This document shows positions 34,617-43,277 of a stretch of DNA of 64,000 nt, piece after piece. The stretch spans positions 1-64,000 of the forward strand of contig CAZNRX010000010.1 in NCBI GenBank assembly GCA_964575455.1, given 5' to 3'. A model generated the notes under the pieces. That model was given only the letters and a program-made list of their open reading frames with translations. It did no database searches and was not told the DNA's origin. Made by a program: the position numbers and the translations under genes. The DNA comes from SKLM01 sp964575455. GTDB taxonomy: Bacteria; Chloroflexota; Anaerolineae; B4-G1. The stretch's first letter is position 1. Each line of letters opens with the position of its first letter.

Positions 34617-35968
34617 TTCAGCTCCTCGACTATCTCATAGGGTACGTCGGTCAGCCCCCGGCGTTTCACGGGCTTCGAGATGCTCTTCCAGGCTTTGCGG
34701 AGCCCATCGAACAGAGGGCCCATCAAGCAGATTGGGATGAACTCGACCAACCGTCTGAGGAGTCGGGTGCGGCATATCCCGAAAATCGTGACGATGACGA
34801 GCTCGACGATTCTGCGCGAGAAAGAGATTGAGACGGGGCGGTACCCGTAATCCGGCACGTGCCTTCCCGTCATCCTTCGCCATTCCAGCCGGATGAACGT
34901 GCCCCGCTTCTTGAACTCGATCATGTGGGCGTGCATCGACAGAGCATCCTCGAGGGAGATTTCCTCCAGAGCGACCAGTCCATCCTCCTCCATGGTTGCT
35001 AGCACATCTGCACCGGTCGTCGAGCGGGCTACGATGACGGAGAAGCCCCCACCTTGCCTCTCGTATCGAGGATGCCACGCGTCGCCGACCGAGATGTCGG
35101 TCAACTCATTGGTGAAGTCGACTGCGAGGAGGCTGCTTCGCGTGATGTAGAAGGGGATCAGGTAGTTGTAGTAGAATTTCTCGACCTTGAGCACGCTGCC
35201 GGATCGCGTCTGGATCCGCAGGTACCCTGGCCATTCGCCCTCCCGATACTTCAGATCGACGACTTCGTGAATGCTCTCGACCCCGTTGGATCGCAAGAAG
35301 CTCTCAATCGCCTCGAGATACATGCTCGTGCCGACATAAGGTCCTATGACGTAGTCCACCTTCTGAGCACCTCTATGGCCCAATCGCTGCAGCTGGCGCA
35401 GGGAAGCGACTTGATCAGGGAGGCCGACGTAGGCCAGCCTACCATTGAAGGCTGCCATCTCGGGCAGGATGGTGTTGACAGGTGTGGGCACGTAGACACT
35501 TTGACTGGCGGCTGCGATCTCCTCCGGTGATTGGGCGATAATCGGCTGCGCCAGCCAGGGCTCAGGCTGCCCCTGAAGCAACACCGCGGCTCCATCGATG
35601 AGACCGTTTTCCAGGAGGTAGATCAGCGTTTGGGTTATGACGCCGCCTGATGCCGCCCTGCTTCGAATCGCAGGGATGCGGGAGTGTCCGATGAACAACG
35701 CCTGATAGTATCCCAGCAACCAGTTCTGTGGGAGCGCGCCAAACAAAGCGCGGTAGGCTCGGGGGTAGTCGATACCCTTGCCGGGACATGCCTGGTAGGC
35801 CGCGGGGTCGAGCTCTATGCTATTCTCAGCGACGGCGACCGGCCTTGGCCCTGAGAGCGTGACTTCCATCTCCAGGGTGCCGTTTGAGAGCCCCACGCAC
35901 GTGCCACAGTGGGTGCACAAGCCAGCGTCTATGACTTCAGATTGAAGATGGCGGAACGTGGCATTCAC
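34613..35968 (-). CDS. FrhB-like coenzyme F420 hydrogenase beta-subunit family protein
   Basis: 451 residues. LCTHCGTCV (Cys18, Cys21, Cys24) with a fourth Cys in QACPGKG (about residue 61) forms a probable 4Fe-4S site. SRAASGGVITQTLIYLLENGLIDGAAV is the hallmark of the FrhB_FdhB N-terminal domain, and DISVGDAWHP and GGGFSVIVARS of its C-terminal domain. Relatives carry FAD and move electrons, originally from F420. In sugar clusters of many bacteria they occur without hydrogenase and their substrate is unknown. Here the neighbours are a methyltransferase and a GT2, which suggests redox modification of a glycan precursor. AAGGA lies upstream of the ATG. Confidence 0.86.
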   Translation of the reverse strand: MNATFRHLQSEVIDAGLCTHCGTCVGLSNGTLEMEVTLSGPRPVAVAENSIELDPAAYQACPGKGIDYPRAYRALFGALPQNWLLGYYQALFIGHSRIPAIRSRAASGGVITQTLIYLLENGLIDGAAVLLQGQPEPWLAQPIIAQSPEEIAAASQSVYVPTPVNTILPEMAAFNGRLAYVGLPDQVASLRQLQRLGHRGAQKVDYVIGPYVGTSMYLEAIESFLRSNGVESIHEVVDLKYREGEWPGYLRIQTRSGSVLKVEKFYYNYLIPFYITRSSLLAVDFTNELTDISVGDAWHPRYERQGGGFSVIVARSTTGADVLATMEEDGLVALEEISLEDALSMHAHMIEFKKRGTFIRLEWRRMTGRHVPDYGYRPVSISFSRRIVELVIVTIFGICRTRLLRRLVEFIPICLMGPLFDGLRKAWKSISKPVKRRGLTDVPYEIVEELK

Positions 35969-35993
35969 TATGCTTCCTTCTGGTCTTATGCTG

Positions 35994-36055
35994 TGGGAGC
36001 AGAATCGCTGTGGTGCAAGCTGTCGGGCGGATTAGACGAGTTGTCAATGCTCCCA
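35994..36055. other. inverted repeat in the gap before the FrhB-like gene
   Basis: TGGGAGCA (35994-36001) and TGCTCCCA (36048-36055) are perfect complements separated by 46 bases, within the 100-bp gap between two minus-strand genes. Possible terminator or regulatory fold; no clear promoter was found in the gap. Confidence 0.35.
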
Positions 36056-36068
36056 GGGCTTCTGCTGA

Positions 36069-36950
36069 TCACTCCTTGTAGTAGTTCGGCAGTCTACGGT
36101 TGACCAACTCGGCCAACATGCCGATGAGGGCCGTCTGAAACGCCGTCATGGAGATTACTAACGTGCTCACGTCAGCCAGCCGACCGAGAACGAGCTTGCT
36201 GAAGATCGCCCAGGCGACCGCCAGCAGTAGGAGGAGCGTACTTACTGGCATGAACACCTTCAGGGGTGCGAAGTAGAGAGCGATGCGCCAGACCAACTCT
36301 GTGAAGTGGAGCGTGTCTTGGATGGGCCTTATCTTGGAGCGACCCACTCGGGCGTAGTAGTTGATTGGGACGTAGTCCACCAAGTATCCGTTGGTCAACA
36401 TGGCCAGCGTGATGGTCGTCGTGAACGAGAAACGATTCGGCAGTAGACTGAACATGCGCAGCGCAGCGTCACGCCGGAAAACTCGCAAGCCAGAGTTCAG
36501 GTCTGGGATAGACTCGTCGGTGACGAAGTTCGCCAGCTGCCTGATAAGCCATTTAGCTGGTCTGCGCACCGTTGGAATATCCACGTCTTCACCCACTCGC
36601 GCTCCCACCACCATGTCCCATCTGCTATCGGCGAAGCGATCGACCAAATCCGGTATGGCGTCAATGGGGTACGTGCCATCAGCGTCGATGATGCATATCA
36701 GGTCGTGGGCCGCGTGGCGTATGCCGGTCTTGAGAGCTGCACCATAGCCTCGATTCTCCCTATGACGGAGCAACGTGACGCCGTCGCACTGTCCCACCAC
36801 GTCGGCGGTACCATCCTGGGAGCCATCGTCCACCGCGATGACTTCACACGGGATATCCATGACGCCTGTCTCTGCTGCCAGGCGCTTCAGCACGGAGCCA
36901 ATGGACCGCCCCTCATTGTAGGCGGGCACGATAATTGACAGACCCTTCAC
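36069..36950 (-). CDS. GT2 family glycosyltransferase (polyprenyl-phosphate type)
   Basis: 293 residues. SIIVPAYNEGRSIGSVL, VIAVDDGSQDGTADV, YGAALKTGIRHA and CIIDADGTYPIDAIPDLV are the GT-A fold motifs, DADGTYP being the DxD site. SIPDLNSGLRVFRRDAAL is typical of DPM1-like enzymes. Two hydrophobic stretches near the C-terminus anchor it. The start is a GTG, supported by GGAGGAGG 8 bases upstream; no in-frame ATG lies nearby. Probably makes a lipid-linked sugar used by the six membrane proteins further along the strand. Confidence 0.88.
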   Translation of the reverse strand: MKGLSIIVPAYNEGRSIGSVLKRLAAETGVMDIPCEVIAVDDGSQDGTADVVGQCDGVTLLRHRENRGYGAALKTGIRHAAHDLICIIDADGTYPIDAIPDLVDRFADSRWDMVVGARVGEDVDIPTVRRPAKWLIRQLANFVTDESIPDLNSGLRVFRRDAALRMFSLLPNRFSFTTTITLAMLTNGYLVDYVPINYYARVGRSKIRPIQDTLHFTELVWRIALYFAPLKVFMPVSTLLLLLAVAWAIFSKLVLGRLADVSTLVISMTAFQTALIGMLAELVNRRLPNYYKE

Positions 36951-36965
36951 CTGTCATACCTCCTC

Positions 36966-36990
36966 CCCTCTGGATCGCAGATCCGGAGGG
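36966..36990 (-). terminator. strong hairpin after otsB
   Basis: Bases 36966-36976 pair with 36980-36990 (one G-U) around a 3-base loop, about 40 bases downstream of the otsB stop and directly upstream of the ribosome-binding site of the GT2 gene. It probably separates the trehalose cluster from the glycan genes. No T-tract. Confidence 0.55.
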
Positions 36991-37028
36991 AGCAGAGCGA
37001 GCAACGAGGTCGAGACTTGGCTATCTCG

Positions 37029-37841
37029 TCAGGTGCTCGCGGTCAGCAGGGTGTGCAGCCAACGCCGCACTGCCTCCGGCGACAGTAGCCGCCCGTCGGC
37101 CTGTGTGTCGCACGGCTCCTCGCAGACCTTGATCGCCAGGCCGCCGTGCGCCTGAACCACGCCGAAGGCCTCCTCATCCTTGTCGTCGTCGCCTATGTAG
37201 AGCGACAGCGCATCATGCCAGGGATAGCGATCGAGCAGGTAAGCGACAGTTCTCCCCTTGTGCGCCAGCGCCGGGCCGATCTCCAGGAACTTGTGCCCGC
37301 CGAGCACGCGGAACAGATCGGAGTTGACGGGTGCCTCAATGGAAGACGTCGCTGTCGCTCGGGCTATCTGTCGTGCCTCCTTCAGCACCTCTTCCGCTTC
37401 CTCATCAGCGGCATGGCGAGCGTGGATAGCTAACGCCCGCCCTTTGTCCTCCAGAAAGAAGCCGTCTCGATGGGCGATCAGTCGCTCCCAGCGGGGTTTG
37501 ATGTTCTCCAGCACGGGGCGGATACGGTCGTGACGGACTCGCTTGACCTCTTCCCCGTCAGGCAGTTGAAGCTCAATGCCGTAGGTGCCTGCCAGAAGCA
37601 CCTCTGGTACGGGCAGCAGCTTCCGCACGTGACTCAGTCGACGGCCGCTGATCACTGAGACGCGTATGCCAGGGTGTTCCGCCAGCCTGGTGAGAAGCGC
37701 GATGACCTCGGGATCCGGTTCGACATGATCTGGCGTGGGAGCGAAATCGGCTAGCGTGCCGTCGTAGTCGAGGAACAGTCGCAGACGTTCCGCCTCTCGG
37801 ATTCTAGCCTTGATCGCCTGGGGAGCGTCCAGCTCCATCAT
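37029..37841 (-). CDS. otsB: trehalose-6-phosphate phosphatase
   Basis: 270 residues. LFLDYDGTLADF (Asp25, Asp27) is HAD motif I, with Asp25 as nucleophile. VSVISGRRL supplies motif II and LYIGDDDKDEEAFGVV motif IV. EDKGRALAIHARHA and GHKFLEIGP match the cap of OtsB enzymes. It removes phosphate from trehalose 6-phosphate made by OtsA, two genes upstream. The ATG overlaps the GT4 stop as ATGA, so all four genes of the cluster are coupled. A hairpin follows the stop. Confidence 0.94.
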   Translation of the reverse strand: MMELDAPQAIKARIREAERLRLFLDYDGTLADFAPTPDHVEPDPEVIALLTRLAEHPGIRVSVISGRRLSHVRKLLPVPEVLLAGTYGIELQLPDGEEVKRVRHDRIRPVLENIKPRWERLIAHRDGFFLEDKGRALAIHARHAADEEAEEVLKEARQIARATATSSIEAPVNSDLFRVLGGHKFLEIGPALAHKGRTVAYLLDRYPWHDALSLYIGDDDKDEEAFGVVQAHGGLAIKVCEEPCDTQADGRLLSPEAVRRWLHTLLTAST

Positions 37842-39112
37842 CGCTCCGCCCCTCTGAGCAATGGCTCGATATCGCGCTCGAAGATTGCCTTCCAGGTGTA
37901 GCTCTGCCGGACGCGGCGGCGTAAGCGGTGCGTCGGATCCTCCTCGACGCGTACGAGGATCCGGTCGGCTATGTCCTCTGGATCTCCCTCGTGGTCGATG
38001 ATCATCACATCCTCTCCACCGATCTCGCGTGCCGCCGGCACCTCCGTGCAGACCATCGGCTTCCCTGTCAGGCCCGCTTCCAGCACCGGCATCCCGAAGC
38101 CCTCCCGGTGGCTGGGCATGAAGACGATGTCGCTGGCGCGGAGAAGGTCTGCGACCACGGCCATATCGAGGGTGAATCCCTCTTCTCCGTCAGGCCCCGA
38201 TTCGAACACAAACCGCATCTCATCCTCCACGCCCAGCTTGCGGCGCAGCGCCTGTAGCTCTCGGAAGTAGGCCATGCTCTCCTCGTCGTGAGGATCTGGG
38301 GGGCCGGTGAGAACCAGCTTCACGTTCTCCTTTTTGGCTTTTAGCGCCGCCACCACGTGCAGTGCCAGCTCGATGTTCTTCGCCTGGGTGACGCGCACCG
38401 GCATCAACAGCATCAGATCGCTCGCCAGCAGATCCATCCTATCGATGAGGCTGTGTCCTTCCTCGGTCAAGCCCAGCAGCAAGGTTGGATCCACACCATT
38501 GTAGATCACTTGAATCTCTTCGGGAGGACAGTTGAACAGTTCTGCCAATGCCCGCTGTCTGCGCTCCGAGACGACCACATAGGTCACGTCGTCCCGCTGG
38601 GTGCGGAGTAGGTCCCAGGGATATCCCGGGTGAAGATTGGGAAGCGAGTGGTCGCTGGTCCACCCGACGTCGTGGCACCAGGCGATACAGCCTGGGACGA
38701 TCGCCTCGTCTAGAAGCCTGCACAGCGCAACCGTCAGCGGCAGGTTGAAGCGTTTGGTGAAGATGTTATGCACAATCAGGTTGTCGAAGCGACTCAGCAC
38801 CGGTGCCAGCGTCTCCGCCAGCTCGTCGACCAGCTCATCAAAGGTGGATGGTACGTCCCCATCTTCAAGCTGCCGGGTGACCTGGACAATCCCAGGATGT
38901 TGGGAGCTGATCTTTGGCATGCGGACGAACTCAGCCCTTGGCGGCAGCGCATCCCCGTCGCCGCGACCGGCGATCACGGTTGTGGAGTGACCGGCTTGCG
39001 CAAACTGCTGCACGTGCGCCTCAATCACCCCTTCAACCCCGCCAACCACCGGAGGGGCCGCGTAGTGCATGATCGCTGTCCTATGTGCGCTTTCAGGTCC
39101 AGGTTCGCTCAT
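37838..39112 (-). CDS. GT4 glycosyltransferase inside the trehalose cluster
   Basis: 424 residues from ATG 39112, which overlaps the otsA stop as ATGA. MHYAAPPVVGGVEGVIEAHV is the acceptor-side GT4 N-terminus. VIYNGVDPTLLL and LMLLMPVRVTQAKNIEL begin the donor domain, and PSHREGFGMPVLEAGLTGKP gives the catalytic EX7E-type motif (E in REGFGMPVLE). Cytoplasmic retaining enzyme using a nucleotide sugar. Its place between otsA and otsB suggests it acts on a trehalose- or glycerate-type compatible solute, but the acceptor cannot be inferred from sequence. Not an obvious TreT by motif. Confidence 0.86.
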   Translation of the reverse strand: MSEPGPESAHRTAIMHYAAPPVVGGVEGVIEAHVQQFAQAGHSTTVIAGRGDGDALPPRAEFVRMPKISSQHPGIVQVTRQLEDGDVPSTFDELVDELAETLAPVLSRFDNLIVHNIFTKRFNLPLTVALCRLLDEAIVPGCIAWCHDVGWTSDHSLPNLHPGYPWDLLRTQRDDVTYVVVSERRQRALAELFNCPPEEIQVIYNGVDPTLLLGLTEEGHSLIDRMDLLASDLMLLMPVRVTQAKNIELALHVVAALKAKKENVKLVLTGPPDPHDEESMAYFRELQALRRKLGVEDEMRFVFESGPDGEEGFTLDMAVVADLLRASDIVFMPSHREGFGMPVLEAGLTGKPMVCTEVPAAREIGGEDVMIIDHEGDPEDIADRILVRVEEDPTHRLRRRVRQSYTWKAIFERDIEPLLRGAER

Positions 39113-40737
39113 CCTTCCTCCATCTGGCATAGACCTAGCTCCTGGACGGTCTCCAGTTGATGGCAGAGCCATGTGGTGATGTCCTCGCGCTCGACCAGCC
39201 AGTGGAGGCGCTCAGCTCGTTCGCGTCGCTTCTCAGGCTCCATCTGAAGCGCCTGGTGGAGGGCTTTTGCCGTGGCGTAGATGTCGCATGGAGAGATGAC
39301 GATGGCGCCCGTCTCCAACTGCTGCCGCGCTCCGATCCGCTCGGAGAGGATCAGCACACCATCACGCTCGTTCACTGTGGGGCCCTCCTTGGCTACCAGG
39401 TTCATTCCGTCGGCGATGGAGTTGACCAACAGAATGTCGTAAAGTTGCATCGCGGCTACCGCTCGTGGGTAGTTGTCGCCGACCAGGACGCGAATCGGCT
39501 CCCAATCGCTGTCGCCATGTTTGGCATTGACCTGGCCCGCGGCGGCCATAAGATCGTCTAGGTAGTCCTGATACTGGCCCACGTCGAGACGGGATGGCAC
39601 CAGGAGGGCCATCAATTTCACCTTGCCGTGATACTCAGGATGGAGATCGAGCAGCTCATCGAAGGCCAGGAAGCCGCGAACGATGTTCTTGCTGGGCTCA
39701 ATACGATCGACCCGCAGGATCAACTGGCGGTCCCCCACGGACTTCTGGATCTCGGCTCGATACTCATCCACCTCCTCTGACGCCGCCAGCTCTCTTATGG
39801 ATTCCACGTCGATGGAGATCGGGAAGTCACGGATGTAGGTGGTGTGGTTTTCGTACCAGATCCGCCTTCGCTCGTACTTCACCTGGGCACGCGGCAGGAA
39901 GGACTCGCACGTGCGGATGAAGTTCAGCGCGTCAAGCTTGGTCTGGAAACCGAGCACATCGACGGCGCAGAGGCCTCCGAGAATGCCCTTTCGCATCTCA
40001 GGTGGAAGGATCGACCAGTACTCAGGACCAGGCCAGGGGATGTGCACGAAGTGCAACAGTGTCGGGCAATTGGACGGGCCAAGCTCATGGTGAATCTTGT
40101 TTCGCAGGAAGCGAGCTGTCAGGTAGAGGTGATAGTCCTGGAGCATGACGAGCGTGGGGCGGTCTGTCGCCAGAGCCTTTTGGACGATCGCCTCGGCGAA
40201 TTGCTGGTTCACCGCCACGTAGCCATCCTTCCAGGCGCGCCACGTGGCACGATCGATGATGGGTGACGTCACGACGTCCCACATGGAGTGCTGAAGAAAC
40301 CAGAGGAGTGGATTGGCGATGACGTTGTAGTAATCGTCGTAGACCGACGGATCTGGTGTGAGAAACTGAACGCTAGTGACGCCGGAATCGCCTTTGTCCT
40401 CGTCACCTTCTCCCAGTCGGACGTCACCGGCCCTCCACTCGGCGTCGGCGTCGGTCTGTGCACAGGAGATCCATGTGGCATCGGTGCGGCGACACATGCC
40501 GAGCAACGCGGTGACCAGCCCACCCTCCCCTCGCTCGTAGCTTAACGCACCTTCGTCATCCCGCTCGAAGGTCACCGGGCCGCGATTCGCAGCGATGATC
40601 AGTGCCCGATTGGCGAAGAAGCTGTACTGCAGTTCTGCACAGTGCTGCCGTATCTCGTCGGCATTCCCACCTTTCTCAGGCGAAAGCCTATGGCCGCGAA
40701 GTTTCCTATCAGCCGCAGATCTGTCCTCGCTAGTCAT
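39109..40737 (-). CDS. otsA: trehalose-6-phosphate synthase (GT20)
   Basis: 542 residues. NRGPVTF and GEGGLVTALLG near the N-terminus, QDYHLYLTARFLR, HFVHIPWPGPEYWSILP, RVDRIEPSKNIVRGFLAF and IADGMNLVAKEGP are the GT20 substrate-binding motifs. The SKNIVRG form, instead of the enterobacterial KGI form, resembles actinobacterial OtsA, so the donor may be GDP-glucose rather than UDP-glucose; this is inference. It condenses the nucleotide glucose with glucose 6-phosphate. Neighbours overlap at both ends by ATGA. Confidence 0.93.
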   Translation of the reverse strand: MTSEDRSAADRKLRGHRLSPEKGGNADEIRQHCAELQYSFFANRALIIAANRGPVTFERDDEGALSYERGEGGLVTALLGMCRRTDATWISCAQTDADAEWRAGDVRLGEGDEDKGDSGVTSVQFLTPDPSVYDDYYNVIANPLLWFLQHSMWDVVTSPIIDRATWRAWKDGYVAVNQQFAEAIVQKALATDRPTLVMLQDYHLYLTARFLRNKIHHELGPSNCPTLLHFVHIPWPGPEYWSILPPEMRKGILGGLCAVDVLGFQTKLDALNFIRTCESFLPRAQVKYERRRIWYENHTTYIRDFPISIDVESIRELAASEEVDEYRAEIQKSVGDRQLILRVDRIEPSKNIVRGFLAFDELLDLHPEYHGKVKLMALLVPSRLDVGQYQDYLDDLMAAAGQVNAKHGDSDWEPIRVLVGDNYPRAVAAMQLYDILLVNSIADGMNLVAKEGPTVNERDGVLILSERIGARQQLETGAIVISPCDIYATAKALHQALQMEPEKRRERAERLHWLVEREDITTWLCHQLETVQELGLCQMEEG

Positions 40738-42539
40738 TTCTCGCTTCCCTCCTCACGACTGGCCTGGATCGCCAGGTCGATGAAGACCGCCGCCGTCCAC
40801 CCAAAGATATCAGCAGCCGCCTCGGTAGGGGCGCCGGTCTCCGCGTTGTAGTACTCATAGATGCTGGGATGGCTCATCACAAGCTGCAGCGTCCTATCGC
40901 GAAGGGTGCGAGCCAGTTTACTCCTGCCAACCTGTTGCAGAGCCTCGACGAAGAAGTAGTTGATGTTGGCCCACACGGGACCGCGCCACATCGTCGCGGG
41001 GTCGTAATGCGGGTCACTGCGCGACACCGTGGGGATGATGGGCGGATGGACGCGGTCACCGTCAGCTCGGTCACTCCAGAACTTGTCCGGGTCTGTAAGA
41101 TGATCCACCAACCGATCACAGATCTCCACGGGCAACTGCCCGCTCCACAGTGGGTAAAGATTGAAGGGGGTTACCACTCGAATGGGCTCCTCGTTGTGCA
41201 GCGCCCAGAAGAGCCCCGCCTCCTCGTCCCAGAAGTCCTCCAGCATACGTCTGACGATCGCCTCTGCACGGCGGCGCCACATCTCCGCCTCTGCATCCAT
41301 GCCCAGCGCTTCTGCGATCATCGCCAGCGATCCCATCTGTACACAGAGATAGGTGTTCAAATCAGGCGGCTCGACCGGCATGCCGTAGTCCCACAACGGG
41401 CTGTCGTCCAGGCCGGAGGAATAGGGATGGTTGTACTGGGCCAGCCCGTCGACGTCATCGTCGTTCATGCTGAACCACCAAGCATTCCAACGAACGAGAG
41501 GCACGTAGATCTCCCTCAGGAAGTCCAGGTTGGGATCGCTCTCGTGCAGCTTGAGCGCCGCCCATGCGAGGATTGGGGGCTTGGTGACCTCGGCCCGGAT
41601 GGGGTGATCGATCTCGGCGACCACCCCTTCGTCGTAGACCGCATCGGGCATCATCCCATCGGAGAGCTGATGGGCGATCATCGCGCGGATCTGATCGCGG
41701 GCTAACTCGGGATCGATGTGTCGATAGGCAAGGGCGTGTAGGGCGCTGTCCCACAGCCACAGGCCGACGTAGTTCATCTTCGAGGGCGTCATCGCTTCGT
41801 AGGTCACGTTGCCTTGGGGGCTGATGAGGTTGTTCGCCATCACCCACCAGGCGTACGCGTACGTGGGGCGGTATTGCTCGGATACAGATGGAACGCGAGC
41901 GAACCACCGGCGCCACCGCTCCTCTGCATCCGAGTATGATGTCGAGAAGGGCAACACATTCTGCTGCAGATCGAAGCTCCCGCCGATGGTGATCGTGATA
42001 GCGCAGTCGTCGCCGGACTCGACCACGAAGTCGACGACGTAGCCGCCTCCTTTCGGTGTGATCTTGTTGCGAATGCACCTATCGTTGCTGGCGTAGGCCA
42101 GGTTGCGAACGGCCTTGAAGACGCCGCCGTTCTCCGTCTCCTCCCAGAACTGGGGAGAGACGTGGAAGCGGAGGCCGGCGGTCACGCCGGATGGCACCCC
42201 TAGCGTCAGGACGCGCTCGTCCTGGAACACCAGGCGGAAGCTGCCGAGCCGTGTTTGGAAGCACAAGGTGTGAGGGTAGGTGACGACCTCGTCGAAGTCG
42301 AGCTGCTCTCCCCCTTCATCCACCAGGGAGAAGCTATGGATGAAGGGAGGGCGATGGCGGTAGGTGTCGAGGCCTGGCTGAAGCTCGGTCAGACGCTCTG
42401 CTATTTTGACCAGCAAGCGGCTCTGACCAGGCACCTGGTAGACCAACAGGCGCGAGCCCCGATTGCTGAAGGGGACCTGCGTGATGTCGATCTTGTTTCT
42501 GAGCAGGTCGAGGAGTGAGGATGTTGTTTGCTCCTGCAT
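40734..42539 (-). CDS. GH63-like alpha-glycosidase (MGH1-like)
   Basis: 601 residues. An N-terminal beta domain of about 200 residues precedes an (alpha/alpha)6 barrel with LWLWDSALHALAYRHIDP, LSDGMMPDAVYDEG, HPYSSGLDDSPLWDYG and YNAETGAPTEAAADIFGWT. These match clan GH-G families such as the GH63 mannosylglycerate/glucosylglycerate hydrolases. SGLDDSP holds the likely catalytic Asp. No signal peptide, so it should act in the cytoplasm. Being the first gene of the otsA-otsB cluster, it probably hydrolyses the glucoside made there or a derivative made by the GT4 enzyme. Three bases separate it from the gene upstream. Confidence 0.8.
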   Translation of the reverse strand: MQEQTTSSLLDLLRNKIDITQVPFSNRGSRLLVYQVPGQSRLLVKIAERLTELQPGLDTYRHRPPFIHSFSLVDEGGEQLDFDEVVTYPHTLCFQTRLGSFRLVFQDERVLTLGVPSGVTAGLRFHVSPQFWEETENGGVFKAVRNLAYASNDRCIRNKITPKGGGYVVDFVVESGDDCAITITIGGSFDLQQNVLPFSTSYSDAEERWRRWFARVPSVSEQYRPTYAYAWWVMANNLISPQGNVTYEAMTPSKMNYVGLWLWDSALHALAYRHIDPELARDQIRAMIAHQLSDGMMPDAVYDEGVVAEIDHPIRAEVTKPPILAWAALKLHESDPNLDFLREIYVPLVRWNAWWFSMNDDDVDGLAQYNHPYSSGLDDSPLWDYGMPVEPPDLNTYLCVQMGSLAMIAEALGMDAEAEMWRRRAEAIVRRMLEDFWDEEAGLFWALHNEEPIRVVTPFNLYPLWSGQLPVEICDRLVDHLTDPDKFWSDRADGDRVHPPIIPTVSRSDPHYDPATMWRGPVWANINYFFVEALQQVGRSKLARTLRDRTLQLVMSHPSIYEYYNAETGAPTEAAADIFGWTAAVFIDLAIQASREEGSEK

Positions 42540-42542
42540 CGC

Positions 42543-43277
42543 CTAAAGCTCTACGTCCAAGCCACTCACGACGATTGTGACCTGTCCTGGTCCGATGTTC
42601 TCAACCCCGCCAGACGGTCCCAGCCCCAAGGCCGCTCTATCCGGGATACCGAGCCCAAGACAGTCGGGCTTCAGACTTAGGAGATCGCGCAGCTGATGGG
42701 CGGCTTTGGCTCCCTTGAAGTGGGGGGCGACGATGACGTTGTTCAACCAGCCCAGCCCTGGCTCAGCTCCATTGTCTGGCCCCTGCTGTTGGTGGGAGGT
42801 GTCTACAATCCAGGAACCCAGGGCAGTGGCTCCAGCTCCCACGCCCACGATCACCGCGCCCTGCTCAAAAGCCCGAGCCACAGCTTCCATGGCAGGGCTC
42901 TCGCGCAGCGCTCGGACCAAGGTCACTGCCTCTGGTCCGTCACCGATGTAGATCAAGCCCGCCTCCTCCAGAATACAACAGTTCTCCGTCAGTTGGGCGC
43001 CAACAGCGTCGAAAATGGGCACAGTGTACCCGGTCGGTCCTCCTAGATCGGCGTAGTAGTCTAGCAGCGCTTCAGCTTCGATCGTCGAACTGCCGGCCGT
43101 GGGCAACACAGCCATTGGGCGATCAAGGTCCGTCCAGCCCAAGGCAACTGCGTCCACGTCGCCCGTTTCGTTCTCGCGCCACGAGCCGCCACCAGCCAGA
43201 ACCAACCAGCCGCTGCCGGCGCGCCACTGGAGGGGGCCTGCTCGCGTCAAGGGCATCCCGCCATTGTCTCGATTCAT
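42543..43277 (-). CDS. peptidase S51 (cyanophycinase)-like protein without nucleophile
   Basis: 244 residues. WLVLAGGGSW, AVLPTAGSS, IYIGDGPEAVTLVRAL and VIVAPHFKGAKAAHQLRDLL follow the order of cyanophycinase and related class I glutamine-amidotransferase-like proteins. The nucleophile elbow GxSAGA is here GVGAGA (residues 145-150), with Gly147 in place of Ser. The protein is therefore probably not a peptidase and may bind a ligand. The ATG overlaps the M20 stop as ATGA, so the two are co-translated. Confidence 0.75.
   Translation of the reverse strand: MNRDNGGMPLTRAGPLQWRAGSGWLVLAGGGSWRENETGDVDAVALGWTDLDRPMAVLPTAGSSTIEAEALLDYYADLGGPTGYTVPIFDAVGAQLTENCCILEEAGLIYIGDGPEAVTLVRALRESPAMEAVARAFEQGAVIVGVGAGATALGSWIVDTSHQQQGPDNGAEPGLGWLNNVIVAPHFKGAKAAHQLRDLLSLKPDCLGLGIPDRAALGLGPSGGVENIGPGQVTIVVSGLDVEL

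Noticed and set aside
40869..41705. 278-codon frame on the plus strand opposite the GH63-like gene
   Set aside because: Antisense shadow: no recognisable motif and fully inside a well-supported gene.
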